Origin: an uncultured Oscillospiraceae bacterium
GTDB taxonomy: Bacteria > Bacillota > Clostridia > Oscillospirales > Oscillospiraceae
Assembly: GCA_900758315.1 (NCBI GenBank)
Contig: CAAERF010000417.1
Coordinates: 1-14,027, forward strand
DNA length: 14,027 bases
Reading direction: 5' to 3'
The notes under the pieces were generated by a model that was not told where the DNA came from, searched no databases, and worked only from the letters and a program-made list of their open reading frames with translations. Of the stretch, positions 13,972 through 14,027 are shown one piece after another; the stretch's first letter is position 1, and each line of letters starts with the position of its first letter. Made by a program: the position numbers and the translations under genes.

Positions 13972-13999
13972 AGGAAGGTAGCCGACCAGCAGAGGGAAT
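13953..13999 (+). terminator. 14-bp hairpin downstream of spo0A
   Basis: ATTCCCTCTGTTGG (13953-13966) pairs with CCAGCAGAGGGAAT (13986-13999) with one G-U wobble, around a 19-nt loop. CACTTTATG follows, with no clear T-run. It could end the spo0A message, act as an attenuator for the gene to the right, or be part of a structured leader. The rest of 13837-14027 shows no gene. Confidence 0.5.
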
Positions 14000-14027
14000 C
14001 ACTTTATGTAAATGGGGACTGGCAGCG

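Noticed and set aside
1..14027. CRISPR arrays, tRNA or rRNA genes and complete insertion sequences.
   Set aside because: No regularly spaced repeats, cloverleaf sequences, rRNA motifs or transposase genes with terminal repeats were seen.

Overview
The window looks like chromosome of a spore-forming, Gram-positive gut-type Clostridia, most likely of the Oscillospiraceae (Flavonifractor / Oscillibacter type). The evidence is a clear Spo0A with 0A boxes around it, strong AGGAGG-type ribosome binding sites, frequent GTG/TTG starts, a CpsB-type capsule phosphatase, and mid-range GC. The genus is an inference from overall flavour, not from a marker gene.

Region 1 (1-9026) is a capsule / exopolysaccharide operon of the Wzx/Wzy type, all on the + strand and very tightly packed. 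Most junctions overlap by 1 or 4 nt, so translation is probably coupled along the message. In order: the C-terminal part of a CpsB-type tyrosine phosphatase; a membrane-anchored coiled-coil protein with a degenerate deacetylase-like domain; the initiating phosphoglycosyl transferase; glycosyltransferases of families GT2, GT4 and GT2; a Wzy-like polymerase; a Wzx flippase; and a UDP-glucose 6-dehydrogenase. A strong intrinsic terminator closes the operon at 8984-9026. Together the genes would put a sugar phosphate on undecaprenyl phosphate, extend it to a short repeat unit, flip it and polymerise it outside. UDP-glucuronate from the last gene suggests an acidic polymer. The start of the operon lies left of the window.

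Region 2 (9027-9855) is a small accessory patch. It has a 61-residue orphan protein with an excellent ribosome binding site, then a 99-residue protein that is the front part of the catalytic domain of a large serine recombinase, cut short. Two perfect hairpins follow. It is probably the remnant of a mobile element beside the capsule locus.

Region 3 (9856-12707) holds three apparently housekeeping genes that look richer in GC: an EamA/DMT exporter (- strand), an M20 family amidohydrolase (+ strand, divergent from the exporter with back-to-back promoters), and a LUD-domain protein (- strand, convergent with the amidohydrolase and sharing a bidirectional terminator).

Region 4 (12708-14027) is the spo0A locus. 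The upstream region has two 0A boxes exactly 10 bp apart, overlapping candidate sigma-H and sigma-A promoters, and a third 0A box just before the TTG start. The receiver domain of Spo0A departs from the usual pattern at two well-known positions. Downstream are a fourth 0A box, a 13-codon mini-ORF and a hairpin that overlap each other, and the window ends there.
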